This document shows positions 19,588 to 28,594 of a stretch of DNA of 64,000 nt, one piece after another (positions within the stretch are counted from its first letter, which is position 1; each line of letters begins with the position of its first letter). This stretch comes from Clostridia bacterium. Its GTDB lineage: Bacteria > Bacillota > Peptococcia > DRI-13 > UBA5745. The notes beneath the pieces are model-generated. The model was not told the DNA's origin. It did not search any database and saw only the letters and a program-made list of their open reading frames with translations. A program made the position numbers and the translations under genes. The stretch lies in contig JAHDPO010000004.1 of assembly GCA_018434325.1 (NCBI GenBank), positions 310,001 through 374,000 on the forward strand, given 5' to 3'.

Positions 19588-20202
19588 TTATTTGGCGCCC
19601 ATAAAAAAGTAGACGACACCAATGATAGCGGAAACAAGAGTACCGTACACTACTACCGGGCCAGCTACCGTAAACAGTTTATAGCCAACGCCGTAAATGA
19701 AGCCTTCTTTCTTGAACTCCAGGGCAGCAGCAACAATGGAGTTGGCAAATCCGGTAACCGGCACAATGGTGCCTGCCCCCGCTCTTCTGCCGATTTCATC
19801 AAAAATGCCGATGCCGGTTAAAATACCGGTAATGACGATCAAAACGGAAACGACGGCTGCGTTAGCCATTTTTTCATCCAAACCTTTATTGGAGAACCAC
19901 ATGTTTAGAGCTTGGGAACAGGTGCAGATTAAGCCGCCTACAATAAAAGCCATCACCATATTTTTAAACCAGGGAGCGGGCGTAGGCATATCCTTGATGC
20001 TATCCAAATATGTCTTTTGCATTTTCTTTTGGATATCCTCTAAATCTTTTTCCAGAGCCAATCGCCGGCTGCGCAGCTTTTGTTTTTCTGTCTCATCGGT
20101 GGCTTTGGCTTCCTGGGCTAATACTTCCTGATGCTGCCGCCTGATTTTTTCTTTCTGCTGCAAGTCCTCAGGGGTTAACTTATTTTTTTGATTTTTAGCC
20201 AT
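19588..20202 (-). CDS. spoVAC: Stage V sporulation protein AC, with N-terminal charged extension
   Basis: 204 residues. Residues ~75-204 match SpoVAC (FIVGGLICTCSQALNMWFSNKG, GAGTIVPVTGFANSIVAAALEFKKEG, YGVGYKLFTVAGPVVVYGT), an inner-forespore-membrane protein of the SpoVA channel that moves Ca-dipicolinate. The first ~70 residues are a lysine/glutamate-rich coiled-coil extension; usual SpoVAC proteins are ~150 residues. spoVAD and spoVAE, normally adjacent, are not here: the next gene is a convergent chemoreceptor. GGAGG lies 7 nt before the ATG. A 350-bp repeat-bearing gap separates it from sigF, the usual upstream neighbour. Expression by sigma-G is expected, but I could not identify a convincing promoter. 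Confidence 0.92.
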   Translation of the reverse strand: MAKNQKNKLTPEDLQQKEKIRRQHQEVLAQEAKATDETEKQKLRSRRLALEKDLEDIQKKMQKTYLDSIKDMPTPAPWFKNMVMAFIVGGLICTCSQALNMWFSNKGLDEKMANAAVVSVLIVITGILTGIGIFDEIGRRAGAGTIVPVTGFANSIVAAALEFKKEGFIYGVGYKLFTVAGPVVVYGTLVSAIIGVVYFFMGAK

Positions 20203-20552
20203 GTGATATACCTCCAGCTAATAGTCATTCAGTCCATACTGAATATAGTATCCACTATTTGCCGGAGTTTATACGAAGAAGAGATGATTGCCCCGCTCTC
20301 TTCTCACCGACGAAATCAAATAAGAGTTTTAAATCAAGGTGATTTCGACGGTTGCGAATGTTCGCTAAGGCAATCATCCCTTCTTCTGGAAAAGGTTCTT
20401 ATCTATTAAAGTAATTTTATCGGCTGCAAATGTTCACTTGGACTAATCTATCCTGCCTTATTTAGAAAGAATATTCTGCCGAATCAAGGTGATTTCGACG
20501 GTTGCGAATGTTCGCTAAGGCAATCATCCCTTCTTCAGAATTGCTTTTCCGC
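20203..20552. repeat. Repeat-bearing gap between sigF and spoVAC: exact 55-bp direct repeat plus degenerate inverted copy
   Basis: No gene is seen in this gap. Positions 20332-20386 and 20482-20536 are identical over 55 bp and offset by exactly 150 bp; the flanking bases differ, so the repeat boundaries are sharp. Each copy contains AATCA-AGG-TGATT and GCGAATGTTCGC palindromes. A third, degenerate copy in inverted orientation lies at 20275-20320 (GAAGAAGAGATGATTGCC ... CGACGAAATCA). The layout suggests a small repetitive extragenic element inserted in an otherwise conserved sporulation operon. The proximal ~60 bp before spoVAC hold its RBS. Confidence 0.85.
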
Positions 20553-21314
20553 TCACTCCTTCAAAAAGGTACGGCAGCGGGCCAGAATGCTTTTTTCCAG
20601 GCGAGATATCTGCACCTGGGACAAGCCCAGCTTAGCAGCCACCTGGGCCTGGGTTTTGTCTTCATAAAACCTCATCCTGATGATCTCTTTCTCCCGAGGC
20701 GCCAGCTGCTCTAAAGCCTCTTCCAGAATCAGCTTGCGGAAAGTATTTTCTTCGTCATCCTGGCTGCGGATTTGATCCAAACGGTATAAGGGATCCTGCT
20801 GGTCATTGTTGACCGACTCATAAAGGGAAACCGGCAAGCTGGTGGCTTCCAGGCTGTTGATCAGCACTTCCCGGGGCATATCCAGCTTTTCCTCCAGTTC
20901 AGCCAAGGTCGGCTCCCGGCCCAGCGCTTCTTCCAGCTGGCTTTGAGCCTGGCGGATCAGCCGAAGATTGTCTTTATAAGACCGGCTGACTTTAACAGGG
21001 CCGTCATCCCGCAAGAAACGTTTGATTTCTCCCAAAATCATGGGAACGGCATACGTGGAAAACTTGACGTCAAAAGAAAGGTCAAAGCGGTCGATGGCTT
21101 TGATCAATCCGATAACACCTATTTGAAAAAGGTCTTCTTTCTCCGGGCCCCGGCCCTGAAAACGGGAGGCTATGGTAAAAACCAGACGCAAGTTTCCCTG
21201 GATCAGGCGTTCCCGTGCCTCTTCATCTCCTTGCCGGGCGGCGTTGAGATTATGCACCATCTCTTCATCGGAGAGTCTGGGATAGCGGGGTAAATTCATC
21301 TCTGTATAGCCCAT
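20553..21314 (-). CDS. sigF: RNA polymerase sporulation sigma factor SigF
   Basis: About 253 residues, full length for sigma-F. It is the forespore-specific sigma factor, held inactive by SpoIIAB until SpoIIAA is dephosphorylated. Region 2 (EDLFQIGVIGLIKAIDRFD, FSTYAVPMILGEIKRFLRDD), region 3 (VSRSYKDNLRLIRQAQ) and region 4 (LAPREKEIIRMRFYEDKTQ, AKLGLSQVQISRLEKSI) are intact. spoIIAB ends in TAG directly followed by GTG; the ATG at 21314 with AGGTGG 7 nt upstream is preferred, GTG at 21323 is the alternative. Fourth gene of dacF-spoIIAA-spoIIAB-sigF. Confidence 0.97.
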   Translation of the reverse strand: MGYTEMNLPRYPRLSDEEMVHNLNAARQGDEEARERLIQGNLRLVFTIASRFQGRGPEKEDLFQIGVIGLIKAIDRFDLSFDVKFSTYAVPMILGEIKRFLRDDGPVKVSRSYKDNLRLIRQAQSQLEEALGREPTLAELEEKLDMPREVLINSLEATSLPVSLYESVNNDQQDPLYRLDQIRSQDDEENTFRKLILEEALEQLAPREKEIIRMRFYEDKTQAQVAAKLGLSQVQISRLEKSILARCRTFLKE

Positions 21315-21323
21315 GATCCCCAC

Positions 21324-21788
21324 CTAAGCCTGACAAGCGTTTTTCTGATCTCCCTGGCAGAAATATTTAAACATTCTGACCGTGGTGCCCCGGCCGGGAG
21401 CAGATTCTACCTCCAAGCGATCGGTAAAGGACTGCATGAATGCAAAGCCCAGACCCATGCGCTCCGGATCCTGGGAATAAGAAGGCTCCATAGCCTGAGC
21501 GATATTCGCTATCCCTACTCCTTCATCCTCCACGGCAATCAATATACCGTCCTCCAGTAAATCAGCCCGCAGAGTCAATTGCTTGTCCTCCTGATTCTCA
21601 TAGCCATGAATGATGGCATTAGACACTGCCTCAGATACGGCCACCTTCAACTCTTCCAAAGCATTAACGGTAACCGCATCGCACTGGGAGGCCAAAGCCG
21701 CTACCATAGATCGGGCTAAAGCCACATTCACGGCTTTGCTCTGCATCGTCATCATCACCGAATTCAACTTAAGCTTGTCCCTGTTCAT
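21324..21788 (-). CDS. spoIIAB: Anti-sigma-F factor and SpoIIAA kinase SpoIIAB
   Basis: 154 residues with a GHKL/HATPase_c fold: N box ELKVAVSEAVSNAIIHGYE, G1 box VEDEGVGI, then PERMGLGFAFMQSF. It binds and inhibits sigma-F and phosphorylates SpoIIAA on serine. The ATG overlaps the spoIIAA stop by 4 bp (ATGA), and the gene ends one base before the GTG alternative start of sigF, so all three are translationally coupled, consistent with tight stoichiometry. Slightly longer than the usual ~146 residues at the C-terminus. Confidence 0.97.
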   Translation of the reverse strand: MNRDKLKLNSVMMTMQSKAVNVALARSMVAALASQCDAVTVNALEELKVAVSEAVSNAIIHGYENQEDKQLTLRADLLEDGILIAVEDEGVGIANIAQAMEPSYSQDPERMGLGFAFMQSFTDRLEVESAPGRGTTVRMFKYFCQGDQKNACQA

Positions 21789-22138
21789 TTTACGGCCCCC
21801 TTTCGCAGCAACGCCATAGCCTCATCCTCTGTCTTCGTTATCTGCAAAAGAGGTATGATCCCTGACAAATTTAATACTTTTAATACTTCTGGCCGTACGC
21901 CGGTCAAAAACATCCTTCCTTTCCGGTTTTGTATAAGTTTAAATCTCCCCAGGAGCACACCAAGGCCGGAGCTATCCATGAAGGTCATCTTGGACATATT
22001 GACAATCAAATGCCTCGGCCTTTGATCCTCCAAAGCCGTATCCACCTTTTGCCGGAACTCTGCGGCTGATACCAGGTCGAAATCACCGTTGACCCAGACC
22101 AGCAGCGCATCATTCCGGCATTCTAGTTTTAAGGCCAT
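21785..22138 (-). CDS. spoIIAA: Anti-anti-sigma factor SpoIIAA
   Basis: 117 residues, a STAS domain. The phosphorylatable serine is in MSKMTFMDSSGLGVLLG (residues ~50-66). Unphosphorylated SpoIIAA binds SpoIIAB and frees sigma-F in the forespore. CCTCCT (minus-strand AGGAGG) ends 7 nt before the ATG. A sigma-H-like promoter in the dacF-spoIIAA gap would let the spoIIA operon start independently of dacF, as in Bacillus. Confidence 0.97.
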   Translation of the reverse strand: MALKLECRNDALLVWVNGDFDLVSAAEFRQKVDTALEDQRPRHLIVNMSKMTFMDSSGLGVLLGRFKLIQNRKGRMFLTGVRPEVLKVLNLSGIIPLLQITKTEDEAMALLRKGAVK

Positions 22139-22180
22139 CCCATTACCTCCTAGTAGTTTGTCTATTCATCATTATATGCT

Positions 22181-22206
22181 TATTCTCCATATTTTACCAG
22201 TATCCT
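22181..22206 (-). promoter_or_regulatory. Sigma-H-like promoter of the spoIIA operon
   Basis: On the minus strand AGGATAC (22206-22200), 14-bp gap, GAATA (22185-22181), close to the sigma-H pattern AGGAWWT-N12-14-GAAT. Its place between dacF and spoIIAA is where Bacillus has the sigma-H promoter. Confidence 0.55.
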
Positions 22207-22211
22207 GCAAA

Positions 22212-23387
22212 TCAGGAAAGCAAATTTGTAAAAATATTTTTCATCATAAAGCCCATGTTGGCCCGTTCCACCGATTGATCGCCGCAAACAGGCAGTTTGA
22301 CCAATAATTGATTCTGATCATTGGCAACCAGCAGATAACCTAAAGGCTGACTATTGTCATAAGGGGCTGAGATATGGTCGGGGCCCTCCCAGGTATAATG
22401 CAGGATGGTTTCCCGGCCTTTTACTGCCGGTATACCCCACTGATCCGGTAAAGTTCCTTGAATTTGCGAAACTTTGCCTTTATTGACATTGATCATGATT
22501 TGAGGGATTTCCTGGGGCGCCGGCTTATAATTGACATAAGTATTAAAGGCCCAGCTAAGCAGAGCTTTTGTATCGGCAGTATGGCCTTTAGCTTTAGGAC
22601 TTTGCAGCACCACGGCAACAAGGTTCATGCCCTGGCGCTGGGCATAAGCCACCAGACAATAACCGGCTTCCAAAGTCCAACCGGTTTTCAGTCCTTTGGC
22701 GCCCTCAAATTCCCAAAGCAATTTGTTTTTATTGTCATATTGAAAAGGTCTGCTGGTATGCTCTCGAATCCTGTAGTGCTTGAGAGACGTCATTTCTAAC
22801 AGGTCAGGATGCTTTACCGCCTCCTGAGCCAGCAGGCAGAGGTCCCAGGCAGTGGTGTAATGATTTTCGTCGTGCAAACCATTGGCGTTGACGAAATGGC
22901 TGCCTTCCATTCCTAATTCCTTGGCTCTTTGATTCATTTTCTCCACAAAAGCGCCATGGCTGCCGGCCAGATATTCGGCTATGGCCACCGCCGCATCATT
23001 GCCGGAAGCCAGAGCCACCCCAAGAGCCAGTTCTTTCAAAGTAAGAACTTCTCCTTCCGCCAAAAAAATTTGGGAGCCGCCGTAAGATTCTGCCAAAGCG
23101 CTGGCCGTAACCCGGTCATCCCAGCCTGCTTCTCCTCGTTCTACCGCTTCTACCGCCAAAAGCAGGGTCATCAGCTTCGTCGTGCTGGCAGGATAATGGC
23201 GCTCCTGAACTTCCTTTTCATAAAGAACCATGCCTGTACCCACTTCCATGACGATGGCCGACTCTGCCTCCACCTCTACCGGCAGCTGAGCCGTAGCCAG
23301 CGCCTGAGTCTCTGCCAAAGGGCAGGCAAAAATAAGTAAGGCCAAGGCAATAGCAACCAGACCCTTGATTTTCTTGTTGTTCTTCAA
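22212..23387 (-). CDS. dacF: D-alanyl-D-alanine carboxypeptidase DacF (PBP, S11 family)
   Basis: About 391 residues. The signal sequence (KGLVAIALALLIFACPLAETQA) precedes an S11 penicillin-binding carboxypeptidase domain with SXXK (ASTTKL), SXN (SGN in VALASGNDAAV) and KTG (LKTGWTLEAGYC), then the C-terminal PBP5-type beta domain. It trims the terminal D-Ala of peptidoglycan stem peptides; DacF acts on the spore wall. TTG at 23387 is favoured because AGGAGG sits 8 nt upstream; GTG at 23396 overlaps the Shine-Dalgarno. It precedes spoIIAA as in Bacillus. Confidence 0.95.
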   Translation of the reverse strand: MKNNKKIKGLVAIALALLIFACPLAETQALATAQLPVEVEAESAIVMEVGTGMVLYEKEVQERHYPASTTKLMTLLLAVEAVERGEAGWDDRVTASALAESYGGSQIFLAEGEVLTLKELALGVALASGNDAAVAIAEYLAGSHGAFVEKMNQRAKELGMEGSHFVNANGLHDENHYTTAWDLCLLAQEAVKHPDLLEMTSLKHYRIREHTSRPFQYDNKNKLLWEFEGAKGLKTGWTLEAGYCLVAYAQRQGMNLVAVVLQSPKAKGHTADTKALLSWAFNTYVNYKPAPQEIPQIMINVNKGKVSQIQGTLPDQWGIPAVKGRETILHYTWEGPDHISAPYDNSQPLGYLLVANDQNQLLVKLPVCGDQSVERANMGFMMKNIFTNLLS

Positions 23388-23407
23388 CGTATCCACCTCC
23401 TGAGGTC

Positions 23408-23439
23408 TATTCTCACCTCTTTAAGAAGAATATATGTAC
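23408..23439 (-). promoter_or_regulatory. Candidate sigma-F-type promoter of dacF
   Basis: Minus strand: GTACA (23439-23435) then 17 bp and GGTGAGAATA (23417-23408). The -10 fits GGNNANANTW; the -35 fits GYWTA at four of five positions and the spacer is one base long. It is the expected class for dacF. Confidence 0.5.
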
Positions 23440-23562
23440 AAAGTTGGCAATTTAGCAAAATATTTTCTACAAAAAAATCCGGGATTTGCTTAATACTATT
23501 CTGCAAATCCTGGATTTTCCTTATATCTCTTTATATTGCCCTATAAATGAAGGCCGCTGATT

Positions 23563-23672
23563 ATACTAATCTGCAATTAAAAATCTTTAGTTTTTAATTT
23601 GCCGCACAGAGTGCGGCAGTGGGCAAGCCCACATAAATAGCTATAGTGGGCTTTGCCCACGCAGATTAGTAT
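23563..23672. repeat. MITE-like 110-bp element next to the secF stop codon
   Basis: ATACTAATCTGC (23563-23574) and GCAGATTAGTAT (23661-23672) are perfect 12-bp terminal inverted repeats. Inside are CCGCAC-AGA-GTGCGG (23602-23616) and GTGGGC-AA-GCCCAC (23619-23632), which can also pair with GTGGGC-TTT-GCCCAC (23646-23660) to make one long hairpin. There is no T-run on the minus strand, so it is not a normal terminator, though it could act as a 3' stem for secF mRNA. No coding capacity. Confidence 0.75.
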
Positions 23673-24535
23673 TAGTTGAGTTTTAGGCCATCGGGCTTAA
23701 ATTCCAGCCAAAGATTGCCGGAAATAAATGCCGAGGAATAAAAACCGGCTATATTGCCCACCATCAAAGCAATGGCAAAGACCCGGGTGGTTTCGCCGCC
23801 TAAAAAGATCAGGCATAACAGCACCAGAAAGACAGTCAAAGACATATTAATGGAGCGGCTCATTGTTTGATTGATACTGGTATTCACCAGCTCGCTGCCC
23901 TTCATTTTGCTGTTTAGCTTCATGTTTTCCCGGATCCGGTCAAAGACGACGATGGTATTGTTGATAGAATAACCGATAATCGTCAGCACTGCAGCAATAA
24001 AAGAGCTTTCCACTTCATACTGGAAAATAGAGAAAAAGCCCAGCATAATAATGACGTCGTGCAGGAGGCATACGATGGCGGACACAGCAAACTTCCACTG
24101 AAAACGCAGAGAAATGTAGATAAGCATCAAAACTGCTGCCAGAGCCAGGGCAATCAAACCATTGCGGGTCAATTCTTTGCCGACAATCGGCCCGACGCTT
24201 TCGATACGCTTCAGTTCGTATTCCCCCAGGGTTCCTTTAAAAGCATCCAGTATTTTATTTTGGGTAGCCTCATCTATTTCTACAGATTTGATGATGTAGG
24301 TACCCTCGCCATCCTGAATGATGGTACTATTGTCCAAACCGTCTTCTTTCAGCACATCCCTGATTTGTTCCATCGTAACGGCATCGCTGCTGAACTTCAG
24401 GTCCAGCAAGGTACCGCTCTGAAAATCAATGCCTTGGTTCAAGCCTTGAACCAGCAGTGAAACCAAACCGGCAGCAATCAGGAGAGCAGAAATTATATAG
24501 TAGATTTTACGGTTTTTATAAAAATTGATCCTCAT
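23672..24535 (-). CDS. secF: Protein translocase subunit SecF
   Basis: 287 residues, six membrane segments and one large periplasm-side loop: TM1 at ~12-30, P1 loop with GIDFQSGTLLDLKF, then TM2-6 from ~130 with the conserved SIVGKELTRNG-like VGPIVGKELTRNGL and VVFDRIREN. With SecD and YajC it forms the accessory complex that uses the proton motive force to help export via SecYEG. Its ATG overlaps the secD stop by 4 bp. The stop codon touches the end of a MITE-like repeat. Confidence 0.97.
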   Translation of the reverse strand: MRINFYKNRKIYYIISALLIAAGLVSLLVQGLNQGIDFQSGTLLDLKFSSDAVTMEQIRDVLKEDGLDNSTIIQDGEGTYIIKSVEIDEATQNKILDAFKGTLGEYELKRIESVGPIVGKELTRNGLIALALAAVLMLIYISLRFQWKFAVSAIVCLLHDVIIMLGFFSIFQYEVESSFIAAVLTIIGYSINNTIVVFDRIRENMKLNSKMKGSELVNTSINQTMSRSINMSLTVFLVLLCLIFLGGETTRVFAIALMVGNIAGFYSSAFISGNLWLEFKPDGLKLN

Positions 24536-25827
24536 TTTCCTGCTCCTTTCCCGCCATATAACCAGGGATTGGTAAACATACCGGACTCAGCCGTGTTTTT
24601 CAGCAGGAACCGGGTGTACACGATAGCGGTAAACATACTGATCAGGATACCCAGGCTCAGTGTCACGGCAAAACCTTTAATGCTGCCCGTGCCCTTCCAA
24701 AATAGCACAGCTGCGGCAATCAATGTGGTCACGTTGGAATCCACGATGGTCCATAAGGCTCTGGAAAAACCGGCATTAATGGAAGCCCGCAGAGTCTTGC
24801 CCCGGGAAAGCTCATCCTTCAGCCGTTCATAGATGATGATATTGGAGTCCACACACATGCCGATGGTCAGCACAATGCCCAATATACCCGGCAAAGTAAG
24901 TGTGGCTTTAATCAAGGCCATGGAAGCCAATAGGAGTACCGTATAAAGGATCAGGGAAAAACCGGCAATGACGCCGGGAAGCCTGTACATCACAATCATA
25001 AAAATTACCACCAGAACAATGCCCACAACACCGGCTTTCTGGCTCTTCTGAATAGAATCGGCGCCCAGAGTAGGACCAATGGTTCTTTTCTCTACAATTT
25101 CCACCGGTACCGGCAAAGCGCCGGACTGCAGCAGCAATGCCAACTGACGGGCATCCTGCAGCGAGCTATATCCCGTGATCACCGCATCGCCGGTAGGAAT
25201 AGCCGTGCTGACAAAGGGGAAAGAAATCATTTCTTCATCCAGATAAATAGCAATATTGCGACGCAAATCGCCATTGGCTAAAGCGCCTTCAATCGTCAAA
25301 TCAGGATAAGAGTCCACCAGGTTTTTGGTGGCTTCGGCAAAAATCTTCTTGCCCTCATCGTCAAATTCCAGCTTGACCACATATTCGTCAGTTTTTATAG
25401 CGCCGGGGCGGTTGCTGGTCTGTATGGCCTCCGTAGCATTGGCCAGATGACTGCCGTCCAAAATTACTGTTTGATTGCCTTCCTTATCAAAGGTGCGAAA
25501 GGTCAGATAAGCGGTTTTACCGATCATGGCAATAGCTTCCTCAGGATCCTGAACCCCCGGAAGTTCGATCAGCACCCGGTTACCGCCTTCCTGCTGTATG
25601 GTAGGCTCCGTCACCCCCAGGCTATTGATCCGAAGATCCATAATCGACATAACCTTATCCATCTCCGCCTGGGTTACCTCCGTGGTAGCTTGAACCCGAA
25701 CCTGGGCGCCGCCCTTCAGATCCAAGCCCAGCTTCAGATGGCTGCCCAAATAGGTCACACCCAAATAACCGCTGACCAATGTCAAGATCAGGACCAATAT
25801 TACGGCCGCTGCCTTTCCGGTTTTCAT
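24532..25827 (-). CDS. secD: Protein translocase subunit SecD
   Basis: 431 residues. TM1 at ~8-25, GLDLKGGAQVRVQA motif, P1 head domain ~40-235, then five membrane segments with GVVGIVLVVIFMIVMYRLPG and the conserved CVDSNIIIYERLKDEL. Partner of SecF, 4-bp coupled. GGAGGAGG lies before the ATG. A strong minus-strand terminator sits between yajC and secD, so secDF may need its own promoter or read-through. Confidence 0.97.
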   Translation of the reverse strand: MKTGKAAAVILVLILTLVSGYLGVTYLGSHLKLGLDLKGGAQVRVQATTEVTQAEMDKVMSIMDLRINSLGVTEPTIQQEGGNRVLIELPGVQDPEEAIAMIGKTAYLTFRTFDKEGNQTVILDGSHLANATEAIQTSNRPGAIKTDEYVVKLEFDDEGKKIFAEATKNLVDSYPDLTIEGALANGDLRRNIAIYLDEEMISFPFVSTAIPTGDAVITGYSSLQDARQLALLLQSGALPVPVEIVEKRTIGPTLGADSIQKSQKAGVVGIVLVVIFMIVMYRLPGVIAGFSLILYTVLLLASMALIKATLTLPGILGIVLTIGMCVDSNIIIYERLKDELSRGKTLRASINAGFSRALWTIVDSNVTTLIAAAVLFWKGTGSIKGFAVTLSLGILISMFTAIVYTRFLLKNTAESGMFTNPWLYGGKGAGK

Positions 25828-25904
25828 TGCTCGTCCTCCTCCATCATGGATTATACTGTTTCCGGATTACTGCAATATTATATGGCTGTTTATTTGCTTT
25901 GTCA

Positions 25905-25937
25905 AAACAAAAAGCGCGAACCCTGGCGGTTCGCGCC
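25905..25937 (-). terminator. Intrinsic terminator between yajC and secD
   Basis: GCGCGAACC (25914-25922) pairs with GGTTCGCGC (25928-25936) around a 5-nt loop. On the minus strand it is followed by TTTTTGTTTT. It splits an otherwise continuous run of minus-strand genes. Confidence 0.85.
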
Positions 25938-25957
25938 GTCATTAAGGAAGTCTCCTT

Positions 25958-26332
25958 TTAACGATGCTCCTGATCGGCGTCCTGATCTTGCTCAATGACG
26001 TAATCGGCATCTGCCATGTCTTCCCCTTCATCCGACAGCACCTCAGGCTCCGGTAATTTTGAAGCCTTGGATTCGCTGCGTAAAATGCTGCCGATAGCCG
26101 ACTTGGAAAAATGGACGTAAACCTCTGAAGCAATTTCCAGGGTGATCCGGTCTTCCTTGATTCCTCTGACGATACCATGGATACCGCCGATGGTCACAAC
26201 CCGGTCGCCCTTTTTCAGGCTATCCATCATCGTCGTTCTTTCTTTTTGCTGCTTTTTCTGGGGACGCAGAATGAGAAAGTACATCATGGCCACCATAACG
26301 ACGATCCAGATGAGGCTTCCATATTGGCCCAT
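25958..26332 (-). CDS. yajC: Preprotein translocase subunit YajC
   Basis: 124 residues: one N-terminal membrane helix (LIWIVVMVAMMYFLILRPQKKQQKE, described here by its ends LIWIVV and LRPQKK) and a small cytosolic domain with GDRVVTIGGIHGIV. YajC associates with SecDF. The C-terminal ~35 residues are acidic (EDMADADYVIEQDQDADQ), longer than in many homologues. AAGGAGG lies 7 nt before the ATG. Last gene of the tgt-side transcript before the terminator at 25905-25937. Confidence 0.95.
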   Translation of the reverse strand: MGQYGSLIWIVVMVAMMYFLILRPQKKQQKERTTMMDSLKKGDRVVTIGGIHGIVRGIKEDRITLEIASEVYVHFSKSAIGSILRSESKASKLPEPEVLSDEGEDMADADYVIEQDQDADQEHR

Positions 26333-26411
26333 GCAAAAACCTCCTTAAATATAATACAAAAACTCTCCAAAGAGAATAATACATTGTAGCGGCGAAGAAT
26401 GCAAGCCTATT

Positions 26412-27527
<1,116 letters not shown>

Positions 27528-27544
27528 TTATTTCTCCGTTTCTT

Positions 27545-28564
27545 TTATAGTAGCAGCATGCAATCGCCAAAAGAAAAAAATCGGTATTGCTCCCGGACAG
27601 CCTCCTCATAAGCCGCCAATACCCGTTCTCTGCCGGACAAAGCGCTGACCAGCATCAGCAGCGTAGACTTGGGCAGATGGAAATTGGTCAGCAGTCCATT
27701 AATAATCTTAAACCGGTAACCGGGATAAATAAAAATATCAGTCCAGCCCTGGCCCGGCCGCAAGGTTCCCGTTTGCCCCATGGATTCCAGCGTCCTGACG
27801 GCAGTGGTGCCTACGGCAATCACCCGGCGGCCTTCGGTCTTGGCCCGGTTCACTGCTGCCGCTGTTTTTTCGCTGACCTCATAATACTCTTTATGCATCT
27901 TATGATCTTCGATCCGGGGGGCTTCCACCGGCCGGAAAGTTCCCAGGCCCACATGGAGCAAGACTTCGGCCAGCTCCACACCCATTCCTTTCAGCTCCGC
28001 CAGAGTGCCTTCCGTAAAATGCAGGCCTGCCGTAGGAGCTGCCGCTGAACCGGCCTTGTCGCCGTATACCGTCTGATACCTTTCCGGATCGGCCAGGTCC
28101 TCGTGAATATAAGGAGGCAGCGGCACCTGGCCTACCTGGTTAAGCACCTCTTCAAAATCCCCCTGCCACTCAAAGCGCACCAGACGCCCTCCGGCTTCCG
28201 TACGCTCCTCTATGGTCCCCCTCAGCTCACCTTGGCCAAAAATCAGCCTGGCGCCGGGTTGCAGGCGCCGGCCGGGCCTGACCAGACAGTCCCAAAGACC
28301 CGGTTTCACCTGGTGCAATAAAAAGCATTCCGCCTGACCGCCGCTGCCTTCTTTACGACCCAAAAGCCGGGCCGGCAAAACCCGGGTATGATTAAAAACC
28401 AACAAATCTCCCGGCTGCAGATATTGAGGCAAATGATAAAAGTGATCGTGGATAAGGCCTGTATCCTTTGGCAAAACCAACATCCGGGAATGATCCCTGG
28501 GCTCCATCGGATGCTGAGCAATCAGCTCCTTGGGCAATACGTAATCAAATAAGGAAATCTCCAT
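27545..28564 (-). CDS. queA: S-adenosylmethionine:tRNA ribosyltransferase-isomerase
   Basis: 339 residues, full length. QueA transfers and isomerises the ribosyl group of SAM to preQ1-tRNA, giving epoxyqueuosine. Family motifs: LIAQHPMEPRDHSRMLVL, FNHTRVLPARLLGRK, PTAGLHFTEGTL, HVGLGTFRPVEA, and TNFHLPKSTLLMLVSAL near the C-terminus. 23 nt upstream of tgt on the same strand; AAAGG Shine-Dalgarno. Cytosolic. Confidence 0.97.
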   Translation of the reverse strand: MEISLFDYVLPKELIAQHPMEPRDHSRMLVLPKDTGLIHDHFYHLPQYLQPGDLLVFNHTRVLPARLLGRKEGSGGQAECFLLHQVKPGLWDCLVRPGRRLQPGARLIFGQGELRGTIEERTEAGGRLVRFEWQGDFEEVLNQVGQVPLPPYIHEDLADPERYQTVYGDKAGSAAAPTAGLHFTEGTLAELKGMGVELAEVLLHVGLGTFRPVEAPRIEDHKMHKEYYEVSEKTAAAVNRAKTEGRRVIAVGTTAVRTLESMGQTGTLRPGQGWTDIFIYPGYRFKIINGLLTNFHLPKSTLLMLVSALSGRERVLAAYEEAVREQYRFFSFGDCMLLL

Positions 28565-28594
28565 CTAACCCGGGCCTTTCTTTAGAAAATAGTA

